A stretch of DNA of 29,500 nucleotides from positions 1-29,500 of IMG/VR virus record IMGVR_UViG_3300035703_000337; one strand, 5' to 3'. The stretch is from a virus. The first letter of the stretch is position 1; each line of letters begins with the position of its first letter. The notes below the pieces were generated by a model. The model was not told the DNA's origin. It was given only the letters and a program-made list of their open reading frames with translations, and made no database searches. Both the position numbers and the translations under genes were made by a program. Positions 20,749-27,774 of this stretch are shown piece by piece.

Positions 20749-20909
20749 TCAACCGGCTTCATGACGCCATGGAGCACGCGCTGGCGTATGCTGCTGCGAT
20801 CCGCGACAATGCCCAAGACGATCAGCAGCCCATCCCTGCTGAACTGGTCGCGTCATTCGCAGCCGATTACAACCGGCTGATTTCAATCCTCACCGAAGCT
20901 GCATCATGA
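20709..20909 (+). CDS. Small helical hypothetical protein (66 aa)
   Basis: 66 residues, MELINIAAKQQPVINRLHDA, EHALAYAAAIRDNAQDDQQP, then IPAELVASFAADYNRLISIL. All-helical, acidic, unrecognised. It overlaps the RHH gene by 40 bp and the clamp gene by 4 bp (ATGA), so it is translated with both. It could be a partner of the sliding clamp, but no clamp-binding motif is obvious. Confidence 0.5.
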   Translation: MELINIAAKQQPVINRLHDAMEHALAYAAAIRDNAQDDQQPIPAELVASFAADYNRLISILTEAAS

Positions 20910-21946
20910 AACTCATCACCACACAGGCTGATCTCAGCCATGCGCTGCGCACCATTGCGCCGGCCATCAGCACCAGCAACAGCCATCCGATCCTGTCCTG
21001 CTGCTTGGTAGCTGCCAGCGGCGGCACCATGACCGTCACCGGCTTCAACCTGGACCTGGGCATCACGGTCACCGTTCCTGCAGCCGTAGACACACCTGGC
21101 ACCGTGGCGCTGCCGTATCGGCTGCTGGCTGGCCTTGTGAGCCGCATGGACGATGGTGAGCCTGTGACGCTGTCAGACGGCTCTGTGACGGCTTCCAGCG
21201 GCTCCTACGGCCTTGCTGTGCAGGATGCGGCGGATTACCCGGCATTGCCCGCTGTAGAGGCTCCTGGCGCTGAGCTGGACCTCACCGCTGGTGTGCGTGC
21301 TTGCATGGCAGCCGTCAGCACTGATGCCAGCAAGCAAATCCTGCAGGGCATTCACCTCGCCGCTGGGTTCATGGAGTCCACCGACGGCCATCGGCTCATG
21401 CGCGTGCCCGTAGCATTGCCTGACGCCATCGACCTGGTGCTACCTGCCAGCACCATGAAGCTGCTGCAGGATCGCACCGTCACCGTGGCTGCAGCCCGCG
21501 GGCAGGCGGTCATCGACGCCGGTGATGGCATCGTCATGTACAGCCGCATCCTCGATGGCACCTATCCCAACGTGGCAGCGCTGATCCCCACCAGCTTCGA
21601 GCACGCCATGACCATGGACCGGCACCGGTTCACCCGATGCCTAGAGCGCGTCGCGTTGATCGCTGAGGCGCACAACAATGCCGTTAAGCTCACGGCCAAA
21701 GGTGGTGCGCTCACCATCACCGCCGAGGCCGATGCCAACAACGGCAAAGAGCTGATCACTTTCGAGGGCAGCGCCGCTGGGTCATGGGCGTTCAACGTGC
21801 ACTACCTGCTCGATGGACTGAAGGCCATGCGATCGGCGGAGACTGTTACACTGTCAGCCAACAGCGCAACAACCCCAGTGGTGTTGACGCCGACTAGCAT
21901 GACAGAGCAGACATACCTCATCATGCCAATTCAAATCCGGGAGTAA
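20906..21946 (+). CDS. dnaN: DnaN-like beta sliding clamp
   Basis: 346 residues, slightly shorter than E. coli DnaN (366). Matching landmarks run the whole length: MKLITTQADLSHALRTIAPA and HPILSCCLV at the start, then VQDAADYPALP, ESTDGHRLMRVPVALP, MYSRILDGTYPNVAALIP, WAFNVHYLLDGLKAM and the C-terminal TYLIMPIQIRE, the equivalent of AYVVMPMRL that lines the partner-binding pocket. It would form a dimeric ring around DNA and tether a polymerase. A bacterial-type clamp is unusual in a phage. It sits between an RHH/small-gene pair and the terminase, not beside a polymerase gene, and no polymerase is visible in the window. It ends 4 bp before the small terminase gene. Confidence 0.9.
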   Translation: MKLITTQADLSHALRTIAPAISTSNSHPILSCCLVAASGGTMTVTGFNLDLGITVTVPAAVDTPGTVALPYRLLAGLVSRMDDGEPVTLSDGSVTASSGSYGLAVQDAADYPALPAVEAPGAELDLTAGVRACMAAVSTDASKQILQGIHLAAGFMESTDGHRLMRVPVALPDAIDLVLPASTMKLLQDRTVTVAAARGQAVIDAGDGIVMYSRILDGTYPNVAALIPTSFEHAMTMDRHRFTRCLERVALIAEAHNNAVKLTAKGGALTITAEADANNGKELITFEGSAAGSWAFNVHYLLDGLKAMRSAETVTLSANSATTPVVLTPTSMTEQTYLIMPIQIRE

Positions 21947-21950
21947 AGCA

Positions 21951-22274
21951 ATGGCGCGCAAGTGCAACAATACAGAATCAGAACAGCGCACAAATGCTGT
22001 TTATGATTTGCTCTTGCGCGCTTACAGCAGGAAGCAGATCATTCAATTTGCCGCAGAAAACTGGGGGGTCGGTGAACGTCAAACTGATGCTTATATTGCC
22101 CGCGCTCGTGAGATTTTGTCTGCTGATGCCAAGCTGGAGCGGTCCCAGTGGCTAGAGGGTGCAATTGCACGAGCGATGGAGTACGAGCGCCGAGCATCCG
22201 AGAAGGATCAGCTCAACACGGCGCTGATTGCCTTGGACAAGCAAGCCAGGCTGTTGCAGTTTGAGATGTCATGA
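21951..22274 (+). CDS. Terminase small subunit (putative)
   Basis: 107 residues preceded by GGGAG. The N-terminal part (RTNAVYDLLLRAYSRKQIIQ, then FAAENWGVGERQTDAYIARA) looks like a helix-turn-helix of the kind found in small terminase subunits. A helical oligomerisation region follows (LEGAIARAMEYERRASEKDQ). It would recognise the packaging site and feed DNA to the large subunit, whose ATG overlaps its stop (ATGA). The assignment is by HTH plus position. Confidence 0.75.
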   Translation: MARKCNNTESEQRTNAVYDLLLRAYSRKQIIQFAAENWGVGERQTDAYIARAREILSADAKLERSQWLEGAIARAMEYERRASEKDQLNTALIALDKQARLLQFEMS

Positions 22275-23620
22275 GCCTGTTGGCAGGCATCTGCGAGGAC
22301 GTTCCGCTGTTGTCATTCCTGCAGCAGCAGACGCCCGAGGACACCGCTGACCTGATCACTCGCATCCGCAGCGACCTGCACCCTGGGCAGCTTGCGTTTG
22401 TGGATGACACCGCAACGCAGATCATCGGCATCAGTGCGGGCTATGGCGCTGGCAAGACTCGAGCGCTATGTGCCAAAGCGGTGATGCTGGCCGCGGCCAA
22501 TCAGGGATTCATCGGCGCGGTGATGGAGCCCACAGGTCCACTGATCCGGGACATCTGGCAGACGGACTTCGACGACTTCCTTGATGCCTATGGCATCCCG
22601 TACACGTTCAGGGCTAGCCCGCTGCCGGAGTACATGCTGCACCTGCCAGGCGGCGACACCAAGATCCTGTGCCGCAGCTTTGAGAACTGGAGCCGCATCA
22701 TCGGCTTGAACCTTGCCTGGGTGCTCGCTGATGAGATCGACACGGTGACGCCGAGCATTGCCAACAAGGCATTCCCTAAGATCCTTGGCCGTTTGCGATC
22801 TGGCAATGTCCGGCAGTTCGGCGCTGCATCGACACCTGAGGGGTTCCGCTGGATGTGGAGCACGTTCGGCAGCGACGAGGCAAAGCAGCGCGTTGATCGG
22901 AAGCTGATCAAGATGCGCACGGCGGACAACCCGCACCTGCCGCCGGACTTCATCGAGCGGTTGGAAGCTAACTACGACCCAAGCCTGCTGCGTGCGTACC
23001 TCGACGGTGAGTTCGTCAACCTGACCACTGGGCAGGTGTATGACCGTTTCGACCGGGCGAAGCATGTCATCACCGCCGTGCCTGACACCAGCAGGGAACC
23101 GCTGCGCATTGGCGTGGACTTCAACGTTGGCAACATGTCTGCGGTGATCGCCGTGCGGCTTGGCAACGGCCTGCTGGTGATCGACGAGATCGCCGGTGCG
23201 CATGACACCGACGCCCTGGCGCAGGAGATCCGCAGGCGGCACCCGCAGCAGCAGATTTACGTTTACCCAGACGCGAGCGGCGGCAGTCGCAGCACCAACG
23301 CGAGTCAGACCGACATCCAGATCCTTGAGTCCTACGGCATGTCGAACCAGTCACCACGGAGCAACCCGCCAGTTCGTGATCGAGTGGCAGCCGTGCAGGC
23401 GCTGCTGGAGAACGGCAAGGGGCAAGTCCGGTTGCAGGTGGCCGAACGCTGCAAGCGGGTGATCGAGTGCCTTGAGCTTCAGTGCTACAGCGACAAGGGC
23501 GAGCCGGACAAGGACGCAGGGTTCGACCACATGAACGACGCGCTCGGGTACCTGGTCTGGCGTGAGTTCAACCCGTTGCACGCTAGCGCTGGCCGCGGCA
23601 CCGGGGTGAGGCTTTATTGA
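22271..23620 (+). CDS. terL: Terminase large subunit
   Basis: 449 residues. ATPase domain: Walker A GYGAGKT (57-63), Walker B WVLADEID (150-157), motif III-like FGAASTPEGF (183-192). RNase H-like nuclease domain: IGVDFNVGNMSAVIA (Asp283), VYPDASGGSR (Asp334), then GFDHMNDALGYLVW near the C-terminus with the third acidic position. It is the motor and nuclease that cuts concatemers and packages DNA into the prohead. Length is normal for the family. Confidence 0.95.
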   Translation: MSLLAGICEDVPLLSFLQQQTPEDTADLITRIRSDLHPGQLAFVDDTATQIIGISAGYGAGKTRALCAKAVMLAAANQGFIGAVMEPTGPLIRDIWQTDFDDFLDAYGIPYTFRASPLPEYMLHLPGGDTKILCRSFENWSRIIGLNLAWVLADEIDTVTPSIANKAFPKILGRLRSGNVRQFGAASTPEGFRWMWSTFGSDEAKQRVDRKLIKMRTADNPHLPPDFIERLEANYDPSLLRAYLDGEFVNLTTGQVYDRFDRAKHVITAVPDTSREPLRIGVDFNVGNMSAVIAVRLGNGLLVIDEIAGAHDTDALAQEIRRRHPQQQIYVYPDASGGSRSTNASQTDIQILESYGMSNQSPRSNPPVRDRVAAVQALLENGKGQVRLQVAERCKRVIECLELQCYSDKGEPDKDAGFDHMNDALGYLVWREFNPLHASAGRGTGVRLY

Positions 23621-23650
23621 GGTTTGCAACAACGGCGCACCACGGCTGAC

Positions 23651-23663
23651 CATGGTGTAGGAT
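23651..23663 (+). promoter_or_regulatory. -10-like box with 13-bp match to another promoter
   Basis: CATGGTGTAGGAT is identical to the -10 region on the minus strand at 13396-13384. No -35 lies at the proper distance here. It is 31 bp after the terminase stop and could start transcription of the small hairpin-flanked gene and the head genes. Confidence 0.45.
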
Positions 23664-23694
23664 CAGTGCATCGGGGGCAACGGACCTCCACTCG

Positions 23695-23710
23695 GCAGCC
23701 CAGAGGCTGC
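23695..23710 (+). other. Hairpin directly upstream of a small ORF
   Basis: GCAGCC-CAGA-GGCTGC, a perfect six-base-pair stem with a four-base loop, ending 7 bases before the ATG at 23718 where the Shine-Dalgarno would be expected. It may control translation or protect an RNA 5' end. Confidence 0.45.
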
Positions 23711-23717
23711 GCTTCAG

Positions 23718-23894
23718 ATGCTGGATCAGCTCACTGCTCTGATCGCTCGGTACGAAGCCGAAGCCGTTGAGCTTGCCGCTCAAGTCAGGCAGGCCAAGAT
23801 CGACAACGATCGCGAGTGGTATCTGCAAAGCATCCGCGCTTTCGATGAACGCAAGATGTGGGTTCATCAATTGCAGCGGCACTTGCCCGCCTGA
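23718..23894 (+). CDS. Small helical hypothetical protein (58 aa)
   Basis: ATG at 23718, TGA at 23892-23894. MLDQLTALIARYEAEAVELA then QVRQAKIDNDREWYLQSIRA and FDERKMWVHQLQRHLPA form a long amphipathic helix, likely a coiled coil. The gene is framed by two perfect hairpins, one just before the start and one beginning inside the stop codon. No Shine-Dalgarno is visible. The stretch might also encode a structured small RNA rather than, or as well as, a protein. Confidence 0.5.
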   Translation: MLDQLTALIARYEAEAVELAAQVRQAKIDNDREWYLQSIRAFDERKMWVHQLQRHLPA

Positions 23895-23908
23895 GCCCTT
23901 CGGGGCTC
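23893..23908 (+). terminator. TTCG-loop hairpin at the stop codon
   Basis: GAGCCC-TTCG-GGGCTC, a perfect six-base-pair stem with an extra-stable UUCG-type loop, beginning within the TGA stop. The following bases are CTACCATCCC, with no U-tract, so it is either a weak terminator, an RNA-stability element or a processing site. Confidence 0.5.
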
Positions 23909-23922
23909 CTACCATCCCAACC

Positions 23923-24066
23923 ATGACCACCAACACCATGATCAACCGCATCGCATTTCTGACCCTGCTGTTCATGATCTACGCCATTGGCGTCACCATG
24001 GGCCGTGATCAAGCTGCTGAAGCGCATCACAACCACCCGGCCTGCCATCAGGGACTGAAGCCGTAA
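23923..24066 (+). CDS. Small single-pass membrane protein (47 aa)
   Basis: ATG at 23923, TAA at 24064-24066. MTTNTMINRIAFLTLLFMIY then AIGVTMGRD contains one transmembrane helix (about residues 9-27), followed by a His-rich tail (AEAHHNHPACHQGLKP) that could bind metal. It could be a second lysis-associated or superinfection protein; no family recognised. Position between terminase and portal is unusual for a lysis gene. Confidence 0.5.
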   Translation: MTTNTMINRIAFLTLLFMIYAIGVTMGRDQAAEAHHNHPACHQGLKP

Positions 24067-24095
24067 ACTGACACCATTGTCACTAGCTAGCGGTC

Positions 24096-25565
24096 GTGTA
24101 CACAGGCTTTAACGCATACGACCGGCCGCTAGCGCAGCGCACCGTCACCAAAGTCTCTGATCCGAACACAACCTGGTTTGCGCAAGAGCCGCATTGGATC
24201 CTGATCGAGGATCTGCTGCAAGGCACCTACGGGATGCGCAAGAAGCATCGCCGGTACCTGCCGCAAGAGCCAAGGGAGCAAGATGAGAGTTATGACAACC
24301 GCCTAGCCCGTAGCGTCTGCCCGCCGTACTACATCCGCCTCGAGCGGATGCTGGCTGGCATGTTGACCCGTAAGCCCGTGCGGTTGGATGACACCGCTGA
24401 CGTGATCCGTGAGCAACTATTCGATGTCGATCTCCAAGGCAATGACCTCAACGTCTGGACCTATGAAGCAGCCCGAAAGATGGTCCGTTATGGCCACGTT
24501 GGCACACTTGTGGATGCACCTGCTACTGGGGGTAGACCCTACTGGGTGACCTACACGCCTCGGCAGATCCTTGGCTGGCGCACCGAGACGCAAGAGGGCA
24601 AGCAGGTGCTGACGCAGCTACGGCTGGCCGAAATGGTCACCGTGCCCGATGGTGAGTTCGGCGAGAAGGCTGTCGAGCAGATCCGGGTGCTGACGCCTGG
24701 CGAGTACCGCATCCACCGCAAACAGGACAACGGCGACTTCACTGTTGTCGATGAGGGTCGCACCAGCCTGAGCGAGATCCCATTCACGATTGCCTACGCC
24801 CAACGCCATGGATTCATGGAGTCGCGGCCGCCGCTGGAGGACATCGCTGAGCTGAACCTGAAGACCTATCAGGTGCAGTCTGACCTAGACAACCAGCTTC
24901 ACATCTCAGCAGTGCCGATGCTGGCGTTCTACGGGTTCCCGTCAAGCGCTGAAGAGGTATCAGCAGGACCGGGCGAGGCGATCGCGTTTCCGGCTGAAGG
25001 GCGCGCTGAATACATCGAGCCAGCAGGCAAGAGTTTTGAGTCGCAGTTCCGCAGGCTTGAGCAGCTTGCGATGCAGATCAACGAGTTGGGCTTGTCAGCA
25101 GTGCTGGGCCAGAAGCTGAGCGCCGAGACCGCTGAGGCAAAGCGCATCGACCGCAGCCAAGGCGACAGCACCATGATGGTGATCGCGCAGAACATGCAAG
25201 ACATGATCGACAATTGCCTGCAGTGGCACGCCACCTACCTGGGCAATGCCACAGCCGCAGGCAGCAGTTACGTCAACCGCGACTTCCTCGGCGCACGCCT
25301 TGAGCCTGCAGACATCAACAGCCTCCGGGATCTGTATGTGGCAGGCGTCATCAGCCAAGAGACCTTGCTGCGTGAGTTGGCCGAAGGCGATGTGCTGGGC
25401 GATAACTTTGATGTAGATGAAGAGCTGGAGGCAACCTCCAATGCGGGCCTTGATCTACCGTCTGCTAGACCAACTGACAGACTGGCTAGTGGACCTGATG
25501 ATATGGATGGAGCCGAAGAAGCCGAGGAAACAGGAACTGGACTATACGATATGCAACCTTCCTGA
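24096..25565 (+). CDS. Portal protein (DUF4055-like)
   Basis: 489 residues with a GTG start; TAAACT at 24064-24069 upstream resembles a -10 box. The N-terminal part (HWILIEDLLQGTYGMRKKHR, then YDNRLARSVCPPYYIRLERM and LAGMLTRKPV) is the characteristic start of DUF4055 portal proteins. The long helix QVQSDLDNQLHISAVPMLAF and the RLEQLAMQINELG/AEAKRIDRSQGD region correspond to the wing and stem. It forms the 12-mer ring through which terminase packages DNA. The acidic C-terminal 45 residues overlap the next gene in another frame. Confidence 0.88.
   Translation: MYTGFNAYDRPLAQRTVTKVSDPNTTWFAQEPHWILIEDLLQGTYGMRKKHRRYLPQEPREQDESYDNRLARSVCPPYYIRLERMLAGMLTRKPVRLDDTADVIREQLFDVDLQGNDLNVWTYEAARKMVRYGHVGTLVDAPATGGRPYWVTYTPRQILGWRTETQEGKQVLTQLRLAEMVTVPDGEFGEKAVEQIRVLTPGEYRIHRKQDNGDFTVVDEGRTSLSEIPFTIAYAQRHGFMESRPPLEDIAELNLKTYQVQSDLDNQLHISAVPMLAFYGFPSSAEEVSAGPGEAIAFPAEGRAEYIEPAGKSFESQFRRLEQLAMQINELGLSAVLGQKLSAETAEAKRIDRSQGDSTMMVIAQNMQDMIDNCLQWHATYLGNATAAGSSYVNRDFLGARLEPADINSLRDLYVAGVISQETLLRELAEGDVLGDNFDVDEELEATSNAGLDLPSARPTDRLASGPDDMDGAEEAEETGTGLYDMQPS
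25426..25440 (+). other. Hairpin containing the Shine-Dalgarno of the next gene
   Basis: TGGAGG-CAA-CCTCCA is a perfect palindrome that ends at the ATG at 25441. If RNA folds here, the GGAGG that would serve as ribosome binding site is sequestered, which could time expression of the downstream gene. Confidence 0.35.
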
Positions 25566-25761
25566 TGAGATCCTGGCTGTCGTCCGTCTGACCTGGTACA
25601 AGGATGGCAAGGCTGATGAGGTAGACGAGCTGCGCATCATGGAAGACGGCCAGAACGGTTACGATGCCTTCGCTGCAGCGGTGCAGGGTGCATTGAACCG
25701 CGGCGCTAATGTCAGCATCAGGTCGCAGTACAGACCCGAGCATCTTGGCATCATTTCATGA
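25441..25761 (+). CDS. Small head-module hypothetical protein
   Basis: 106 residues from the ATG at 25441 (MRALIYRLLDQLTDWLVDLM); ATGs at 25498 (MIWMEPKKP) or 25507 would shorten it and reduce the 125-bp overlap with the portal gene. From MEPKKPRKQELDYTICNLPD on it is an alpha/beta domain (EILAVVRLTWYKDGKADEVD, YDAFAAAVQGALNRG). Unrecognised; its ATGA overlap with the MuF gene places it in the head operon. Confidence 0.55.
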   Translation: MRALIYRLLDQLTDWLVDLMIWMEPKKPRKQELDYTICNLPDEILAVVRLTWYKDGKADEVDELRIMEDGQNGYDAFAAAVQGALNRGANVSIRSQYRPEHLGIIS

Positions 25762-26981
25762 GCACACCAGAAGCGCTATACCGCAACGCAATTGACCTGA
25801 ACCGTTACAGCAACAGCGTTGCGCGGCGCATCATCAATGCTTACAACGACATCATCATTGACGCTGTCAACCAACTGCGCACTATTGATGAGTTAGCAGC
25901 ACCGGTCAAGGCGGCACGGTTGCGGGCGATCCTGGCGCAACTGAAGGACAGCCTCGGCACCTGGGCAGGTGATGCGACCGAACTAACGGCAACCGAGCTA
26001 CAAGGCATCGCGCAGTTGCAGTCTGAGTTTGTGACCGATCAGTTGCGGCGTGCATTGCCTGCTGGTGCTCGGGATGCGGTGCGCACGGTTGAGATCAGCC
26101 CACAATTTGCGCAGTCAGTGGTCACGACCGATCCGACACAGCTCAATGTGATTGCGCTGTCGGATGACCTGTTCAAGTCGGTCTATGGCGCAGATGCCCT
26201 AGCGCAGCAAGCCGGCACTGGCACATTCAGCCTCACCGCGGCCAAGGGCGCAACGATCACGCTGCCCAATGGCGAGGTGATCAGCAAAGCGTTCAGGGGC
26301 ATTGCAGTGGACCAGGCTGAGCGGTTCTCGCAGGTGGTCCGGCAGGGGCTGCTGACTGGTGAGCCAACGCCAGCCATGGCTAAGCGGCTGATCGGTAGCC
26401 TGCAGTTCGGCGAGGAGGGCAAGACCGTCAGACAGCTAGTGGCCGCAGGCGGGCAGGCCACAGCAGTAGCGGACAACCAAGTGGTAGCCCTTGTTCGCAC
26501 GAGCATTAACCAGGTGGCCAACACCGCCAGCCAACAGGTCTATGAGGCCAACCCAGACATCACCAGCAAGTATCGCTACGTCGCCACGCTTGACACCAGG
26601 ACCAGCGCGATATGCCGGGCGCTAGATGGGAAGGAGTTCCCGTACGGCAAGGGCCCGACACCGCCGCAGCATTTCAACTGCCGCAGCACCACAGTGCCGG
26701 TGATCGACTACGAGGGCCTCGGGTTCACGCCGCCACCAGAGGGCACCCGTGCAAGCGCTGGCGGTCAAGTACCGGCTGACACCACCTACGGCGAGTGGCT
26801 AGCCAATCAGCCGCTGGCGGTCAAGGCAAAGGCCCTCGGCGCTGGCAAGGTGGCCTACTTTGACAAGCTGTCTGAGAAGTACGGCCCTAGCGCAGCGATC
26901 ACGAAGCTCGTCCGCGATGATGGGTCAGAGCTAACCTTAGATCAGTTGCGCGCTAGGTACGGTGCCGTTAAAGAAAGGTAG
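25758..26981 (+). CDS. MuF-like minor head protein
   Basis: 407 residues. The C-terminal part has the phage Mu F / SPP1 gp7 signature: [20 protein letters not shown] (243-262), [20 protein letters not shown] (270-289), [20 protein letters not shown] (290-309) and STTVPVIDY. The conserved Cys286 and the HFNCRS motif are typical. MuF proteins bind the portal inside the head and may help inject DNA or effectors. The residues after the MuF domain (about 320-407) are a helical extension. ATG overlaps the previous stop. Confidence 0.88.
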   Translation: MSTPEALYRNAIDLNRYSNSVARRIINAYNDIIIDAVNQLRTIDELAAPVKAARLRAILAQLKDSLGTWAGDATELTATELQGIAQLQSEFVTDQLRRALPAGARDAVRTVEISPQFAQSVVTTDPTQLNVIALSDDLFKSVYGADALAQQAGTGTFSLTAAKGATITLPNGEVISKAFRGIAVDQAERFSQVVRQGLLTGEPTPAMAKRLIGSLQFGEEGKTVRQLVAAGGQATAVADNQVVALVRTSINQVANTASQQVYEANPDITSKYRYVATLDTRTSAICRALDGKEFPYGKGPTPPQHFNCRSTTVPVIDYEGLGFTPPPEGTRASAGGQVPADTTYGEWLANQPLAVKAKALGAGKVAYFDKLSEKYGPSAAITKLVRDDGSELTLDQLRARYGAVKER

Positions 26982-27102
26982 CTCCCAGAAGACCATCTCG
27001 GCCAACATCAAAACCGAGATGAAGGCCGGCAAGCCGCAAAAGCAAGCGGTTGCCATTGCCCTGTCCAAAGCCGGCAAATCCCGCAAACCCAAAGGCAAAT
27101 GA
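26962..27102 (+). CDS. Small basic conserved phage protein (46 aa)
   Basis: GTG at 26962, TGA at 27100-27102, overlapping the end of the MuF gene by 20 bp. [20 protein letters not shown] and [19 protein letters not shown] match a very widespread short phage protein (KGSS, N[16 protein letters not shown]). It is highly basic and may bind DNA; the function is not established. Missed by length cut-offs. Confidence 0.7.
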   Translation: MPLKKGSSQKTISANIKTEMKAGKPQKQAVAIALSKAGKSRKPKGK

Positions 27103-27104
27103 TC

Positions 27105-27269
27105 ATGGCAAAGAAGCCTGGCCTTTACGCCAACATCCACGCCAAGCGCGAGCGGATTGAAGCTGGCAGCAACGAGCGCATGGCGCGCAAAGGTGAAGCC
27201 GGCAGGCCCACTGCTGCAGCTTTCAAGGCTGCGGCAAAGACCGCTAAGAAGCGCAAGCCAAAGAAATGA
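27105..27269 (+). CDS. Small basic conserved phage protein (54 aa)
   Basis: ATG at 27105, 2 bp after the previous stop. AKKPGLYANIHAKRERIEAG, then GEAGRPTAAAFKAAAKTAKK is a recognised short phage family (GLYANIHAKR...GSNEKMR...GRPTAxAFKxAAKTAKK). It is very Lys/Ala-rich and probably DNA-binding or a head-internal protein. ATGA overlap with the next gene. Confidence 0.7.
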   Translation: MAKKPGLYANIHAKRERIEAGSNERMARKGEAGRPTAAAFKAAAKTAKKRKPKK

Positions 27270-27538
27270 TCACCTACCGCGGCGAGCAGTTCGAGGGTTA
27301 CAACAAACCCAAGCGGACACCAGGGCACCCGACTAAGTCCCATGCGGTGCTCGCCAAGGAAGGTGACACCATTAAGCTGATCCGGTTTGGGCAGCAAGGC
27401 GTCAGCGGCAGCCCGCCGCGTGAAGGCGAATCAGCAGCAGCTAAGGCCAGGAGGGCATCGTTCAAGGCAAGGCACGCCAGTAACATTGCTCGCGGGAAGA
27501 TGTCCCCGGCTTACTGGGCGGACAAGGTGAAGTGGTAG
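27266..27538 (+). CDS. Conserved small phage protein (DUF6321-like)
   Basis: 90 residues. YRGEQFEGYNKPKRTPGHPT, KSHAVLAKEGDTIKLIRFGQ, QGVSGSPPREGES and a C-terminus KMSPAYWADKVKW make up a family found in many phages (DUF6321-like), of unknown function. Very basic. The last 77 bp overlap an antisense gene. Confidence 0.75.
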   Translation: MITYRGEQFEGYNKPKRTPGHPTKSHAVLAKEGDTIKLIRFGQQGVSGSPPREGESAAAKARRASFKARHASNIARGKMSPAYWADKVKW

Positions 27539-27725
27539 CTGATTCTTGCTGGTGAATCCAGTCCTTCAGCTCTGACACATACCGCCGCAGATCATGTGCT
27601 TTGGCGGCGTGCCATCCGTTGCCGGTGCTGCGATACAGGTGCTCGTGGCGGTCGATCGCATTGAGGCACGCCTTGATCAACGGGTTCCACGGTTCACGGA
27701 TTGGTGTATCCCATTCCCGTGCCAT
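27462..27725 (-). CDS. Antisense small gene inside the head module
   Basis: 87 residues, ATG at 27725. The first 63 residues (REWDTPIREPWNPLIKACLN, AIDRHEHLYRSTGNGWHAAK, AHDLRRYVSELKDWIHQQES) read like a compact helical domain of a type I associate with phage small proteins. The last 24 (TTSPCPPSKPGTSSREQCYW) lie in the overlap with the plus-strand gene and look less conserved. It is the only minus-strand gene in the head operon and ends convergently. The 27539-27774 gap between plus-strand genes is otherwise empty, which supports it. Confidence 0.55.
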   Translation of the reverse strand: MAREWDTPIREPWNPLIKACLNAIDRHEHLYRSTGNGWHAAKAHDLRRYVSELKDWIHQQESATTSPCPPSKPGTSSREQCYWRALP

Positions 27726-27757
27726 TGCCGTCTAGCTGATACGATGGCAGCGTACTT

Positions 27758-27770
27758 AACCCTGCGGGTT
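27758..27770 (+). other. Small hairpin before the scaffold start
   Basis: AACCC-TGC-GGGTT, a five-base-pair stem 4 bases before the scaffold ATG. The loop is small; it may influence translation initiation of the scaffold gene. Confidence 0.3.
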
Positions 27771-27774
27771 ATTC

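Noticed and set aside
22466-23242. 258-residue minus-strand ORF opposite terL
   Set aside because: It lies fully inside the terminase gene, whose motifs are intact; the antisense frame is Arg/His/Val-rich shadow sequence.
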